The notes under the pieces: generated by a model
Seen by the model: only the letters and a program-made list of their open reading frames with translations
Databases searched by the model: none
What the model was told of the DNA's origin: nothing
Shown: piece after piece, positions 1 to 14,400 of the stretch
How positions within the stretch are numbered: the first letter of the stretch is position 1
Layout: each line of letters begins with the position of its first letter
From: Euryodendron excelsum
Taxonomy: Eukaryota; Streptophyta; Magnoliopsida; Ericales; Pentaphylacaceae
Reading direction: 5' to 3'
DNA length: 64,000 nucleotides
Assembly: GCA_033060915.1 (NCBI GenBank)
Contig: CM065390.1
Location: 24,007,001-24,071,000, forward strand
Translations under genes and position numbers: made by a program

Positions 1-27
1 CAACTAGCCTCATCTCTCCTTCCACAG

Positions 28-881
28 GTGCTTAGTATACAGCAGCTGTATCGGATCAGTACAATGTACTGGGATGACAAGTATGGCACGCATAGTGTAT
101 CCTCAGATGTAAGTTTCATTGATGTTGTTACTCATACTAGGTTCAAATAATCTTTGTCACAAGAGTAATCAATTTCCTAGCACTAGAGAAATTGAAGGTA
201 TAAATTTAACCATTATAGGGTTTGGCATGTGAATTTCTTTATGTAGGTTATTTCCAGCATGAGGGTGTTGATGACCGAAGATTCAAACAATGCAGTCAAT
301 TCTTTTCTGCTGGATGATGATTCAAGGTTAGCAACATAATCCCCCTTGGTCATTTTTCCGCCTTTCCTTTCATTGTATCATTCTTTGCATCTCATGTGAA
401 CTGGACAATTAATGCATAGGAGGACAGCATAATATTCGTAGCAACTTAAATAATGCTTTCCATGAAAGAAAACTGTTTTCTTTGCCAAATTTTGACACTA
501 CAGGTTCTGTTTTTGGTGTTACCATTGTTTTACGGTCCCTCAGGAATGATATTTGTTTCATCATACTGATGATTCTCGTATTTTTGCATTTCAGTAATTC
601 AACCTCATTATGCCATGCATCTTTTGTAAGCATATATCATTAAAACAATGTTTTACATGCAGTTGCAATTTCGAAAACCCTTGAAACCTGCCTTCTGTGT
701 TACTTTGTCAGACTTATTTAGGTGATTACTGATGTCTCACGATGGTTCATGGTGCAGCATTCCATTTTCAGTTGATGACATATCAAAATCAATGGAACAA
801 ATAGATATCTCTGATATTGGACCGCCACCTCTAATTCATGAGAACTCGGGTTTTAGCTTTTTGTTGCCGCGTTCTGACTAA
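28..881 (+). CDS. Class XI myosin, C-terminal end (partial, 3 exons)
   Basis: Three exons, 28-108, 247-326 and 758-881, join in frame to give the last 94 residues; the 5' part lies outside the window. Introns are GT-AG (donors at 109 and 327, acceptors ending at 246 and 757) and the stop is TAA at 879-881. The peptide starts VLSIQQLYRISTMYWDDKYG and ends ENSGFSFLLPRSD, the conserved end of the plant myosin XI globular tail (DIL/dilute region). These are processive actin motors that carry organelles and vesicles and drive cytoplasmic streaming; the tail binds cargo receptors. Family identity is firm; the paralogue (for example XI-K or another) cannot be told from this tail. A longer in-frame run after 838 is a shadow in another frame. 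Confidence 0.93.
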
Positions 882-2675
882 TCCCTCTCGTGGTGTTATC
901 CAGGATGGCTTCACCTCAAGTCTCTCTTTACTCTCAGGTATTATATGTTTACATTACAACCTAGTTTTTTTGTGGATGCCAGAGGCTGTTTCATTGTCAT
1001 TACACATTAGTTGGAAAAAAGAAAACAAAAGGAAAGGAAACATTCTTTGAAGTTTCCTCTGGATATATACTTCTGCATGGTGAAAGGGTACAAAACATGT
1101 AACCAGAATTTTTCTTTCGTTTTTTTTTTCCTCTCTCCTCTTTTGCTGTACAACTAGCTGTTTTTAGTTCTGAGGGTATAAAAGAAAACCTTACACCATT
1201 TTTTTCCCCATCATTGTTTATTTATTTTCCCCCCTTTGTGTATCTTTTTGGAGTTGTTCTTACATTAAATCCTGCAAAACTTTCAGTAAAAGATTGGACT
1301 GATGGTATACTTCATCACTCTGAGAGTCAGTAGAAAATTTCCTGCTGGCCTTAAGGGCTCTCTTTTGAATCATGAGAGCAGTTCTAAAAGAATTTGGCTG
1401 ATAATAGCGCAAGCAACTGAGCATTTTTAAACATCAATAGAACTTAAAAGATACCATTGCTAGCTCTGAGATGGTAAAAGCATGGTGAAATTTTGGCCTC
1501 CTGACAACTTGAACATAGTTAAGTTGATTTAAGAATGAAAACTAACTTAACTCTTCATAAAATGAATCGATGTCAAGCCATTCTACTGGATTAACAGAAT
1601 CATCTATATTAGTGTTTGATTGTACAATAAGCATTCACATTATAATTTTCCTACTTTTAAAGAAAAAAAAAAAAAAAAAAGATTAACGTGATTTTTGTAA
1701 TTACTTGGTTTATCTTGTCAATGGGATTTGTTATCTGATTATTTAGTTCTAGAAATTAAGATATATGTGCTAATTGAGAGAGCAGGCCTTAGCACATCAT
1801 CACAACTTGGTCGTAAGAGGTTAAAACACTAAAACTCTTTGCACACGAGCGTACGGTTACGTACATCTCACCCTCCTTACTACTGTGCAAAAATCTTGCA
1901 CAAAAAAATCTAGATCGTAAAAGTCACATTCTATAATTCTAATAATTGGGGAAGTAGTTAAATCCGCCGCCCATTTTCTTATAAACCAACAGCTATCTTT
2001 CCCATATGGCTAAATCATATCCTGTTAGAGAGCAGTTATGGATCCATCAAATAAATGCGAATTAGGGTGTAACCCAAAGTCCTAATTAGGGTGTTTAAAT
2101 TTTGTGAATCCTAATATGGGTGTTTAAATTTTGTGAATGGGTAATGTTATATAAACAAAATATTCATATAGAATTTTTATACAAAATGACATGTCCGAAT
2201 GAAAGCTCTTTACTCAAAATAAAACTGTCACTTTGTTTTGGTGCTAAATGTAGAACAAAAATTTTTTAACGATGGCATTTTTATTTTTTATTTTTTGAGA
2301 ATATATAGACCCCAAGACAGCCTGGTCGACGTGGACAAAAATTGAATTCAACGAACATGGTTCATTGAAATATGTAACACGGTACCAAATGCAGGCTGGT
2401 TCACACACTCGAAGAAGTCAATGTGCTCAAAACGATGAACCAACACAGACCAAGTTTCGGCTTAGTTTTCTTAGACGTACTTCAAATGAATTCCTACAAT
2501 TTTGTTGCAGACAGTAATATAGAGGCCCCCCTCTGTCGTTGTTGATCCTTGATTTCGAAAATTAATCATGACCAAAAAATAAAAATAAAAAAAGAAAGAA
2601 AATTATCGTTGGCCTGTCTCTGTGTCTAGCTCCCCCAAGGCAATTTCTACTTGAGTCAAAAGATTTAAGACGCTG
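882..2675. other. Myosin 3' UTR and AT-rich intergenic DNA
   Basis: The first few hundred bases after the myosin stop are presumably its 3' UTR; no poly(A) site could be placed. The rest is AT-rich with a poly-A run near 1663-1680. No gene or recognised element was seen. Confidence 0.5.
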
Positions 2676-2770
2676 AGCAAAGGGTAAACTCTGGGGGTTG
2701 AGACGCTTGTAGCCCACTCACCAAGCCTGGGGTTCGAGCCTCCAGCACCATTAAAGCTCCCCTCTCCTAC
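2676..2770 (+). repeat. SINE-like tRNA-related fragment
   Basis: Contains GGTTCGAGCC (about 2730-2740), which resembles the pol III B box of tRNA genes and tRNA-derived SINEs, about 35 bases after GGGGGTTGAGACGC. It cannot be folded into a normal tRNA, so a SINE relic is the better reading. Termini were not found. Confidence 0.3.
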
Positions 2771-4658
2771 TGTTATATATCCTAACTAACTACCATGATA
2801 TTGTAACTGCTTTATTCAATTTACTTTAGAGATAAATAAATTGAATTCTTTTGTCTTAGCGTGACACTGACCCAACCAACGTTAACCCTACAAAATTTCC
2901 CAATTTTCCCTCTGTCAATTCATCATCTATCCTAGTCAATATTAAACTACATAAATTTGCATATGAATTGATGTCTCAATTGATAAACTTGACCACTATT
3001 GACTTCCAAATTAACAATGCATGTACAGTATTATGACGGGAATCACGACTCGCGAGTGGGTAAAAATAGGAATCCCATTCCCATTCCACCAATTTCTCAC
3101 AATTTGATGCATATTTTCGATAATGGAAATTTCATTCCTATAAGAATGAGATACCTATAAAGGGTATCTCATTACTCTGAGTATGGCTTAAACTTGTGAC
3201 ATACACATGGGGAATTTGCAAGAAAAAGTTTTTAAGGAAAATTAAACAAAACTAACGATGAGCACAAAGCCAAACAAGTAAATTTGTTTCATGCCAATGA
3301 TTTTTGTGCATAGAAGGGTGGAACAGCCCATAATTGTTTGTTTGTTCCCTATGAAAATCACCAGAAGGGAAGAATTTCATGCCATGCAAGAAAAGAAGAA
3401 AAACAAAAAAAGTATGATCACAACCCTACATTCATTAGAGAATGAAGGAAACTGACAACTGAACATCAGTGTGGAACCACTCCCCTGCAAAACTAGTGTC
3501 ACATTTGTTCGGGAGAAAAGAAAACATATATTTCTCTGAGTAATCTTACAGCTTATTACCAGCAAAAGAATTGCAACATTATCACTTATCAGGAAGTATA
3601 ACAATCACTCCAGTATCAAACAGCAAATGTTACCTTACATTGAACAGTATCTCTTGAATAGGCTGACTCACACCTTGATGTTTCCAGAATAGTAATCAAA
3701 GAGTAAATTAACGGCAAATAACTAGTTTACTGCAAACAGTCAGTCAAACACTTGCAAGTTCAAACAATAATAACTCAAAACTAAACATGTAAAATCACCA
3801 CCACCATGTCTAACTAGGTTAGCTAGTCAGCCTTTATACTTGCAACACGAGTCTCCCAAAAAAATAAAGAACAAAAAAGAAAAGATAAGGTAAGGCCTTT
3901 ATTGTAGTCATCAAAGGACTTATCAACCAGAACGCCTTTTCAAAACTACAAAATTTGACCTGTAATGGAAACAGTGCATAAACAAGTTACTATGCATAGC
4001 ACCCTTTGAGACCCAGAAAAAATAGCTAGTGTTCAAGCTCAGTATAATCTGTTCAGAATGTGTCCAAACTAGCTTTATCTAAGACAAGCAAGCAAATGAT
4101 CTCAAACCATCTTCTATTTTTATATAACTGACTGTACAACACAATTTGAATCTAATAAATATCAAGAGCCAATTTTGCAGGAGTTAGGCACTTATAACGA
4201 ATGAAGTCGGGCCTTACCACATGACAGATAACAACCTAATCACAGCTTAACAATTTGCTACTGTAACACATTCGCATGTTTCACAAGTTCTCTGTCTACT
4301 CATATCAACAAATTGAAATTTGTGACAGCTACAACAGGCGCCAACATCCCTTAGATGCTCTCGACCATGAGGAAAGAAAAGGTAAATGCACATATGTACA
4401 CAATACATGGACAGTTGCCAACTTCCCGACAACACTAGATGGATAGAAAATTGTATTCCTCTGTGATCAAAAGCATGAAGCTATAGCATTCTTTTCTACA
4501 AGGAATAAGGAATTATGGTGACTTGACAAAGTGCAAAACTGTCATAAGCGCACAAAATTGTAAATTTTATAGAAAACCCTAACCTACTAATGCTGTACAG
4601 TATCCAATCACTAAAATCACCTGGGTAAGAAGATTGTCAAAAGCACTGTTGTACAAAG
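2771..4658. other. Intergenic or distal 3' region, nothing recognised
   Basis: AT-rich DNA between the convergent myosin and RLT3-type genes. The short open frames here have no recognisable domain or codon pattern. Part of the higher-coordinate end could be 3' UTR of the minus-strand gene. Confidence 0.45.
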
Positions 4659-4930
4659 CTTTTTTGAACTTGTCCTTTGTCCTTCCATTCATTCCTGAAA
4701 GTATCAGGCTGGTGTTTGTAATAAAAAATGAAGAGAGCTTGCAACTGTTCCACTGATTACCAACAGTAATCATGATGGTGGAGCAGGGATGACGGTCTTT
4801 TTTGAACTTGTCCTTCGTCCTTCCATTCATCCCTGAAAGTATCAGGCTGGTGTTTGTATAAAAAAACGAACAGAGCCTGCAACTGTTCCACTGATTACCA
4901 ACAGTAATAATGATGGTGGAGCAGGGATGG
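4659..4930. repeat. Tandem direct duplication, 138-bp period, two copies
   Basis: Copy 1 is 4659-4796 and copy 2 about 4797-4930, with only a few differences. Both contain CTTTTTTGAACTTGTCCTT and GATGGTGGAGCAGGGATG. The period is 46 codons, so a minus-strand frame (4579-5106) stays open through both copies and repeats a 46-residue unit. That frame has no recognised domain. It lies about 470 bases past the stop of the RLT3-type gene, where 3' UTR or intergenic DNA is expected. Confidence 0.85.
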
Positions 4931-5403
4931 TCATAAGATATGAATATCCGCAAAGGAAGTGAACAATGAATACCCAAGATTGCATCCAGTATAAACACAA
5001 GTAACTTCTTGTCTATTCTCCCGGAAGAAATAAAATCTGTCTCTATAGATCCAGAAGCATGCTTACCTGAAGCGTATATCCAAATTTTAAGATACATGTT
5101 AAACAAACCAAAAGAATTAATGAGTTAACCACAAATCTATTTCTGGAAGAATGTGTCACTAGTAGAAGGCAGCAGTTCTACAATTACTCACAGAGACGAA
5201 GGCATATATAATTTCAAGGTTAATTAATCTATTAAAGCAATAAGTAGGTGAGAATTTAACAAAAGGTCAAAACAGTAAAGAAGAAGCACCATTCATGAAA
5301 CAAATAAAGGATTCGAATGCTATTATAACTTATACGCACCATTGAGGGACCAAAATTCAATTGGTAAAATAAGCATACCTTTAAATATGGCAAGTGTTTC
5401 GTG

Positions 5404-8400
5404 TTACTTTTCAGTCTGAACCCTTTCAAACTGGGGAGCAATCAAGGCATCCAATTTTACCAACCAGTGTGCAACAGCAGATAATGTTTGTGGCATAGTT
5501 GCAAAGCTTGCAATGATTTCTTCCAGAACAGAATGAGAGCCCAGATCAAAGTTGCATTGACACAACCATTCCTCATTTATGGCATCAACAAAATCAGCAA
5601 GAACCTGAAAATATACATACGAATAGGTAACACAAAAATGAGCAGTTCAAAGAATTCAAGTAGCTTGAATACCAGTCTCATAAAAACTAATTACATTATT
5701 CAGAAAACAGCTGCTACTTTCAATGAATCACGTAAAAACTAATTAAATTATTCAGAAAACAGAGACTACTTTCTGCGGAAAAAAAATTAATGGAACGAAA
5801 TGGACAACAATGTGATTACCTGTAAAAACTCTGCCAAAGTAGAGGTCCGTCTCAGTCGTTTGACCCAGAGTTTATGAGCAGATTTAGTCCAAGCACCCAT
5901 CAATGAACCTTCAGGAAAAACTGCCTATAAAATAGTGAGAAAAAAAATACATCATTTACAGACTCGGAAAAGATAAAAGGACTGAAAAAAAAAAAATACC
6001 CTCAATTCGATTGTTTGTCCTCCAATTTTACCAGCCTTATTTTATTCCTGCTTTCCTCTGGTCCTTACGCATCATTACCCAGAGTCTTTTTCTTTTTTGC
6101 CTGTTAACAAGGATGTTCCTTACATGCTTTACCATCATTTTTTCAGCATTCTACTTATGGCTGATCAGTCCACTTGTTATTCGGTCGCTTCTCCCGTCAA
6201 CCAGAAAAATTTAAAAGATCATCCCTCGGATACCTCATAGGAAAATTAATTTAGCTTCCTAATTTTCTTACTTTTACTCGGCACCTTGGTCAAGGCTTGG
6301 GCTCCCAATTATGAGAATGGAGGTTCAAGTCACAAGCATTTCATGCAAATACTGCAGAAAGTGCAGCCAGGACAAAGTTTACTCCAGCACCCCTCATTGG
6401 GCAGGATCAACAAACAAAAACTACATTTGATATCTAATTTGAAATGGCAATATGCTTATCTTATACCAAAGGCAATTCCTTACTGCTCTAATCAACATTT
6501 TACCTAAAAATTACAAAATAATATACATGCATTGTATTCTGACACACTATACTCAGCCAATGGCAGCAAACGTGCAAGATTAGTGCTTCCACCCCCTAAA
6601 ATCAGCCAAAAAAAAAGTCATGTAACTACTAGATTTGCGCATCTCATCTACAAGTTGACGTTACAAGTGTTTCCAATCCCCACCTGAGAAATGCAAAATA
6701 CAGACTGCTGTGGTTCTCTAGTTAGGCTGATTTTGTTGACCAAGCGTCAAATTCAAGGGTTAGTCAATATTTTCATCTCATCTACAGATTGATGATACAG
6801 GTGTATACAACACTGATATGCGAAATGCAAAATTCAGATTACTGTGGTTCTCTAGTCTGGCTGATTTCTTGACCAAGGGTTATTCAATATTTTCAAACAC
6901 TTTAGAAACATGCAATATGCTATGCACAGACATGTATGACAGATAACATAGCCTACGTGTCGCATGTGAGGGGGGTATGTATCACAGCAGTGAACATAAA
7001 GCTTTAAACAAATGACATACCCACCTCAATTGCGTGAATTGCAGCTTTGAGTGCTTGCAACTGTGGTGATAGAACTTTATGCTTTGGAAACATGTCAGTC
7101 TTTCCATTCTCCCTACATGTGGCAACATGAATGGTATATCTTTCCTCCAGGTCAAAATCAAGCTCAAATGTGGTATGGCAAGTCTTACAGTGCTTCTCAT
7201 CTCTCCAATACAGATCATGACAACATACACATCTAGTAAGTGAATCAAGATAAGACCTCTTGCTATATTTAACAGCATTGAGATTAGAATAAAAAGAATT
7301 CCATATCCATGCATCAAAAGCTTGGACACGGCTCCATTTTTGTTTTTGTTGTTCTTCTTTGTTGCCAGTCTCAAGAACTATGGCACCAGATGAAGCTGGA
7401 AAACTGTTTCTTATCTCAGCCAGACAAAGATTGTTGTCTACATCAGACACAGCTGAAGAACTGTCTTCTCTAGATATATTCAGTTCAGATTGATCAGAGT
7501 GGGTCAGTTGCATTCCAGCATCATTAACCATACTGGACATTGCCTGGCACAGAAATGCTTCTCGTTTCTTCAAAGATACAAGGAGGTGTGCCTCCCGCGT
7601 ACCCCTACAGTCCAAAGTTGACAATAAGGTGCACAGAGCCTGCAATGGAGTTAAGCACATGCAGGAAGAGTTCAAGGGTTAAACTTCACTTCATAAAAAG
7701 AGAATCATACCATACTACATGAAGAACAGAACAAAAATTACCTCTTCCGTATCAATCACCTCCCAGTGACCATCTTCAGAAGATTCAAAGTAAATCCTCT
7801 TGTGACCTGGATCATATGCATTACAAGGGCCCAGAAAAAGCCAGTATCTATTGTACCTACGATCAGAACCCAGAAAGATAGATTGCATAGGATGTAAATC
7901 ATTTTCAACTTCCATTTCTTTTGCACCCTTCCTTTGACTACAGGATTTAGCCTCTGCACATAACTTCGAGATAGATGCTGAAGAATCAACAGGGTGAAAC
8001 CCTGATGTTCTATCTAATTCTTTTGTAGTGAGCATTTGTCCACCGTGACCACCAAATGGGGTAGGCAAGTTATGTTTCACAGATGATCTCTTTATCTTTG
8101 CTCCAGAACCATAATGGGAGGTGTTAGGAACACATTCCGCAATGGGCACTATTGGATCCTGCATGGCAATTTCAATGAAAATTCATATAGCAGTACTGGA
8201 GCATTACGCATCCCAACAATTTAAGCAGTGACATAATCTGTTAATTGTTCTCTAAGACCATAACAATCAAAATAGACAATATTCACACCTGAATATCACC
8301 GGAAGTGAATCTGTAGCTATATAAAAGATAATAATAATAATAATAATAATACAGTTTACGAAAATGACAACCATCAGTAGTCTACTGTGGAACTATTTAA

Positions 8401-11400
8401 AAAATAATAAAATAAAAAAGACGGCATTTATTGTACAAAGCCAGAGAAATATATCAACACTTGGGTATATAGTCCTTGAAATGTGCTGATGACTTGTGGA
8501 ACCTATTTACTTATCCATAAGTCAATATCTCCTGTCCACAATTGTTTTTTACATTTCAAGATCTGCAACATTAAACGTCCAAATATGTACTAATATATCA
8601 AATATATATTAAGTAACACTGGACTGTTAATATATAATAATGAGCCCCTTGTGTTCAAGAGGTCATAATATTGGCCTTCAGCTCCTCCTTTTTAATGTTT
8701 TTATTTGTTGGATTATCATCAATAGTTTCTTATTTGAAAAGTAAATTAAAAGAAAGAAAGGTTATTGAGATATAACCAGATCAAGTTGCTGTAACATTAC
8801 TGTTCATACAAAAGAAAGCAAGCTAATGTTCACTGTGCAGGCCGCAGGAACTTTCAGGCTACCATAACCGGAAGCATTCACATGCTCTTTTGTCCATATT
8901 ACACGGTTTAAATTGGAACCTGGGATTAGTTCAATACAACACTAAAATTTATTGTTTCTAGCTCCACAAAATTAGTGAAGACAGGATTCCTTCACAGATA
9001 TTATAAATAAAAAAAAAAGGGTTACACCCATCTCTTTTGAAACTAAAGAATAATTTATTCAGAATTAGAATAAATAAAAATTATTGCTTAAGAAACATAA
9101 TCACCTTCACTCAATTTTAGACATTCAGGCATCGTTCATTCAACATTCCAGGTTTTGTAATGATTTCAACAGGGGGTCCATATTCATAAAATATCCTTTA
9201 CCCCTAATAGAAATGTGGGTGTCATTCAATCAAATCTAAGCTCTCTATTGAGAAGACTTTGCAAATGAGGATTCAAAATGTGCAGGAAGAAGCCATCCAA
9301 GACATTCTAAATTAAAAACTAAGCCCAATAAATGCATAACTACTTCCTTGGTGAGTTCTTAAAATACAAAAATAGCTTTTGATGATGAAAGTTTCTCCTC
9401 ACTGCGTGTTACAGAACTAAGACTAAATGCTTAAAAGAACAGAAAATGAGGGAGGGAACGAAAGGGAGAGGGGGAGGAGGAGGGGGATAATGGGCAAGAA
9501 CTAGCTCATACGGTAAGCAATATGACGGAACTTGTACAAACCATGATATCAAAGAAATCAATACAACTTCATCGCAACAAGCTTTTAAGCCAGGTTCAAA
9601 GCACTACCAAGTTGAACTTTTTTCACTTTGAAATTCAAATATATCATTGAAGCTTTAGTTCAAAACATAGCATCTAAGTAGCCTCTATTAAATTAGGATT
9701 CAAAATAAATTTGAACAAAAATATGTCAAAAAACCTAGCTTCTAGCACAAGATATGACATAAGTTGACATTCCACTTATAAGCTTACAAAAAGTTACGCG
9801 CAATATGAAGACAAAAGGTAGAATAATTGGGCAGTCAAAGTTGCAACTTAAAAGTTAACCTTAGGAAAAAGTCTGCACCATGTGTATACAAGGAACCTGC
9901 TTACACCGAATTTTTAAAAAGTAAAAAAGTGGCAGAGCTTTCACAAGGGATTTAGGAATTAACAATTATATACATTACCTCCATTCTGATACTGGAACCA
10001 GCACTAAGAAGATCAACCAAAGCCACTAAGGCATTCAGCTTTTCTTCAATGCTTAAATCTGAATATTCACCTTCAATCAGTCCTAACAACCATACTTCTC
10101 CTTGATGGCTCTCATCAATTTCAGTGTACACTGTCAACATGTTATTTCCATATTTACGATGGCATCCTCGCTTGAGTTTACTTAGAGCAGATGTCGCTGA
10201 ATCATACTCAGAGTCATCACCACTACTGCATCTGTCAGTATCCTTAGAGTCATTATCAACGCTTCCAAAGTCCTCAGGGTCTAATTCAAAATCTTCAGCT
10301 TCCTTTGTGACAGAATGAATACGTAGACGATATGCAGACGATGAAATCTTTTCAAACAAGGTAATGTCACTTGAAAGTGTAGAGCTTACTAGAAGTTCAA
10401 GTTCATCAGTTGTGGCAGCAAGATTCAAGTCCACAATCTTCAAGAAAACAAATATTTGTCACTAAAATAGTTGCAATTTCAATATTTTATGAAGTACAAA
10501 AAAATATTACTAGAATCCTGATATTGGTGAGGGCAGCAACCTAATCAACACCCTTTCTTTCAGGAAATGAACTCCATAGGAGAATAACTTGCCTTTGAAG
10601 ACTTTGCTAAATCAGAAACTTTCATCCCATTATTTCCTTGCTCAGATAAAATACTAAACAATTCACCCTTCAAAGTACCAGGGCTTAAGCCATACTTTAC
10701 CATGCGATTGACATCCTACAAAACACAAACCACATACGACAAAATTTTGTTTTACAACAGAAGAAAACCATTATTTAAGAATTAGGAGTATATATATATA
10801 TATCAAGCAAAAGCAAAACACCTCTTCTTTCAATCCCCTTTAATGATAAAAGCAACATAATCAACACAGAACAGAACGCAAATGCATGAGACCACAAATA
10901 CTCGTATATACACACATTTATAAACAACAATGCCAGGCCAAGCCAACATTACATAGTTATTGTAGCAAATATTCCAGAGGTCATGTATATACACCTTATA
11001 ATGGTTTGCTTCACTGCTGAAGCAAAAAGAAGAAAATTCAATATGAAAGTCTAAAAACCAGAACCATAAGATTAACCCAAAAAAAAAAAAAAAAACGATG
11101 TTACAACTTCGTATATATTACTGCAGCCTTGCACACAATTCAAAACATTCGTTTAATCCTCGGTCAATTTACAAGTTATATGTCCATTTTAAAGTCAAGC
11201 GAGGGATTCCAACAGGAGTAGCACGCAACAAATGTAGTCAAGCACGAAAATCCAACATAGATGCAGGGTAACCCTAAAATATAAAAATCCAAATTTAGAG
11301 CCTTGATAAAATAAAATAGCCATGTATGTGTTTTCATGAATGCTATTACAAGGGCACAATTTATCAGTGTGCTTGTGTTTTGAGTGTGCAAATTTTTATG

Positions 11401-14400
11401 GATGCAAAATAAAATTGTTTTCAATAGAAATGTTAAAGTATCAGAACCCAAGTATAGACAATCTCCAACGCTCTTTGAGCATGAATGCTTCAGAAGTGTC
11501 ACAATGCAGTTCTCAGATAGAAAGTATACTGCACAGTCAGCAGTGAAAAAATTGCTTGTTTCTAATAAGTTGCACATTTAGTGAAGTAATGCTGAATGTG
11601 GGTCCGGAATTAATAAAAAACACTTCTGGAACATTTGGTTTACTAAACACTGAATGTAGATATCTTGAAATGTTATTCTTATTTCATTGAATCAGTACTA
11701 GTGGATTAGACATGAATAAGTTCTTTAAAAAAAAATTAACATGGAGGGGGCCATAGCACATCAGGGGGGCAAGTTGTATAGAATACATTTAGTTCAACAT
11801 AGTGCTTTTGAGGAGAGGGGCCCGGTGGTAGTGATGGCCCCACTCATGAGTGAGGTCACAAGTTCGACTCCCCCTCCCCCTCTGCCAGGGCTTTAGCCCT
11901 CCAATGTACCAGAAAAAAACATATGCTTTTTCATGATGTACTTCAATTCAAAACAACAAGGACAACTTGTACACTCAAATAATACTATCTTCATTATTTA
12001 TTAACTAGCCGAAAAATTTCCCTTACAATGAGCAATTAACAAAATTTAATCATGTGACGAGTACAAGTATATTAACTATTGTATCACATTTGATTGTAAA
12101 ATATGTTGCCATTTAGCTAGGAGAATATACATGCAAAATTCCGATATTCAAAGAACAGTAAAAGTTTCAGGCATGCAGAAGAGGAATACAAACTCATGAA
12201 GTTTCGAAGGATAATCATCCCCAGAAGGATACATAAGGCTGACTTAAGAAAAGGACAAATCTACAGAAGATTCAATAACACAGGAAGTCAAATATGTCAC
12301 CAATTCAATATATTTTCAACAACTCTTTAACAGAAAACCACAACAGAAACTTAAAGGTAGTGAAAAATGATTTAGAGAACAGGATAATAATATTGAGTGG
12401 GAAATCAGTTATATTCATGTATTTAAGTCCCAAGATCAAAAAATTTGCCGGAATGTCAACCAGACATATTTTGTTACTAGTCCTTGAGGCTTTAGGAATA
12501 TGTGTTGAGGGCATACAAAACAGGTTCAAAATATTCTTAAGGCCCATTCTTCACACAAGTAAGCTTCAGGCCCAACACATGCCTTTATAACATAGTACTT
12601 GCTCAGATATGTGGAAGGAGGAGGTGCGAAGAAAGCACTCTAAAGCACTTAAATAGCTTTCTGTTTACAACATGGAGGAGTGAATGTTATGCCTGTCCGG
12701 AGGCCTCAATGCATCACATCAAATATTAACAAGAATGATTGAATTTTTTCTTTCAATTGTGCTAAAGTATTTAATTCAACACAGATGCATAATTAATGTA
12801 ATAAGAGGATAAGACAGCTGTTTGTTGGCACGAAGAGTGAAGCAGGCATAATGGGTTTTACTTTTTAGTAAATCTATCATGTGTGCATGTAGGTGGAAGC
12901 GTAGGTAATGGGAAGTGTTTACGTGTGCATGAGACAGAGAGAAAGAGATGCAGTATAAAATTTCAGAATAATGCTGTTGAACACATGTTTTGTAACATGC
13001 TTAAGAGTATAGAAAGTTGTCTGGTATAGGGTTTTAAAAGAAGAAAGTTACAGACAGTATAGAGGGAACAAAGGCTTACGCTATTGTACCTGGAACATCG
13101 TTCCAGTACGTGGAATGGGAATAAGAACGTGGTATGCCCCATATTTTAAAATGTGGTACAATAGACATAGACTTGCATGAATTATACTATTAGAATTTAA
13201 GGTACTTCTAGAGTAATTTTCTTTTAACGATCATATATCTAATAAAATATAGTCATATTTTTCAAATTAATCATGTAAAAACACATTTCTAGGAGCATCA
13301 TGACCCATTTTTTTGCATATTGGTGTGCCAAAACTCCATTCTCCCCTAGATTTTCGTTTATTATAGGTGACCTTTAGGGAAATAAATAGGAAAAACTTTT
13401 AGGATTGCATTGGATCCCTAAATTCACCGTTTTGGAACGAAATTGTACCATGTTTCGGATAGGGTATTAGTGTTTTCTGGTAATATTGGGCTTAACTATC
13501 AAAAAAAAAAAAAAAAAGAAAATATGGGGGAGAAAGGCCCATTATATTCCTGAAATTGGAACTGATAGGTTGCTGATTAAAATTAATGTTGCTAGAACTT
13601 TTCAGCATTAACTAATCAACGGTTCTACATTGGGTAATGAGTTATCCAGTAGGTGAAGGGTTAAGTTACAAAACTAAGCTTTCAGATTGAAAAACAAAAT
13701 AAAGAGGAAAAACAAAATAAAGAGGGCTGCCTGTGACAAAAACAAACTACTAAGAAGTAAGAACTGTTGAAAGAAGAAGAAGATTGTTTTGATAAGTAAT
13801 TACATAAAAGAGAACACCTTAGACAGGCTTAACCCTGTAGATCAGGCATATACAAGAAACTTGAAGTCTAAACCCTCATTGCCTATATATCTACAACCAT
13901 GTACAAGTTGCTCAAAAAATCAGCAAAAGAACAGACAAAAAGGAACAGGCACTGACATCCAATGGAATAGGGAAACGAGAATGATTCCCTAAATGCTATG
14001 CAAGAAGAAGATTTTGGGAATATCATCTAGGATACCTCCAGCATTTGCTCCTAAATTTTAAGGTTTTATTAACACTCCTCCAAGAGCCTAACAGCAGCAG
14101 GAAGAATATCTAAACTGAAGCCACTCTTGAGCTGGAGAGGACAAAAATATGTACTGCTTGTTTCCTTATTCTACTCAGATTAAGACTCCAAAATTGGAAA
14201 CTTCAAGCTTGAATTGTGAAACCAATCTAAACATAATTAAGGCCACTAGCTTAAGAATGTATAAAGTAAAACCTTAATCAATCAAGAACAGTTTTATGCA
14301 AGGTCTCTCTCCCTCCCTCCCTCCCTCTTGTATATAATCTACATCATAGAGTTATTAGCATGGACAAGGACATAGTCATGACTCATGACATTACACAAGC

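Noticed and set aside
838..1050. 70-codon frame after the myosin tail
   Set aside because: It overlaps the last myosin exon in another frame and runs into the 3' UTR.
2690..2760. A tRNA gene
   Set aside because: There is a B-box-like block but no cloverleaf with a matching acceptor stem; the same holds at 6290 and 11806.
4579..5106. 175-codon minus-strand frame as a separate gene
   Set aside because: No recognised domain, and its length is partly due to a tandem duplication; reported as a finding, not as a gene.
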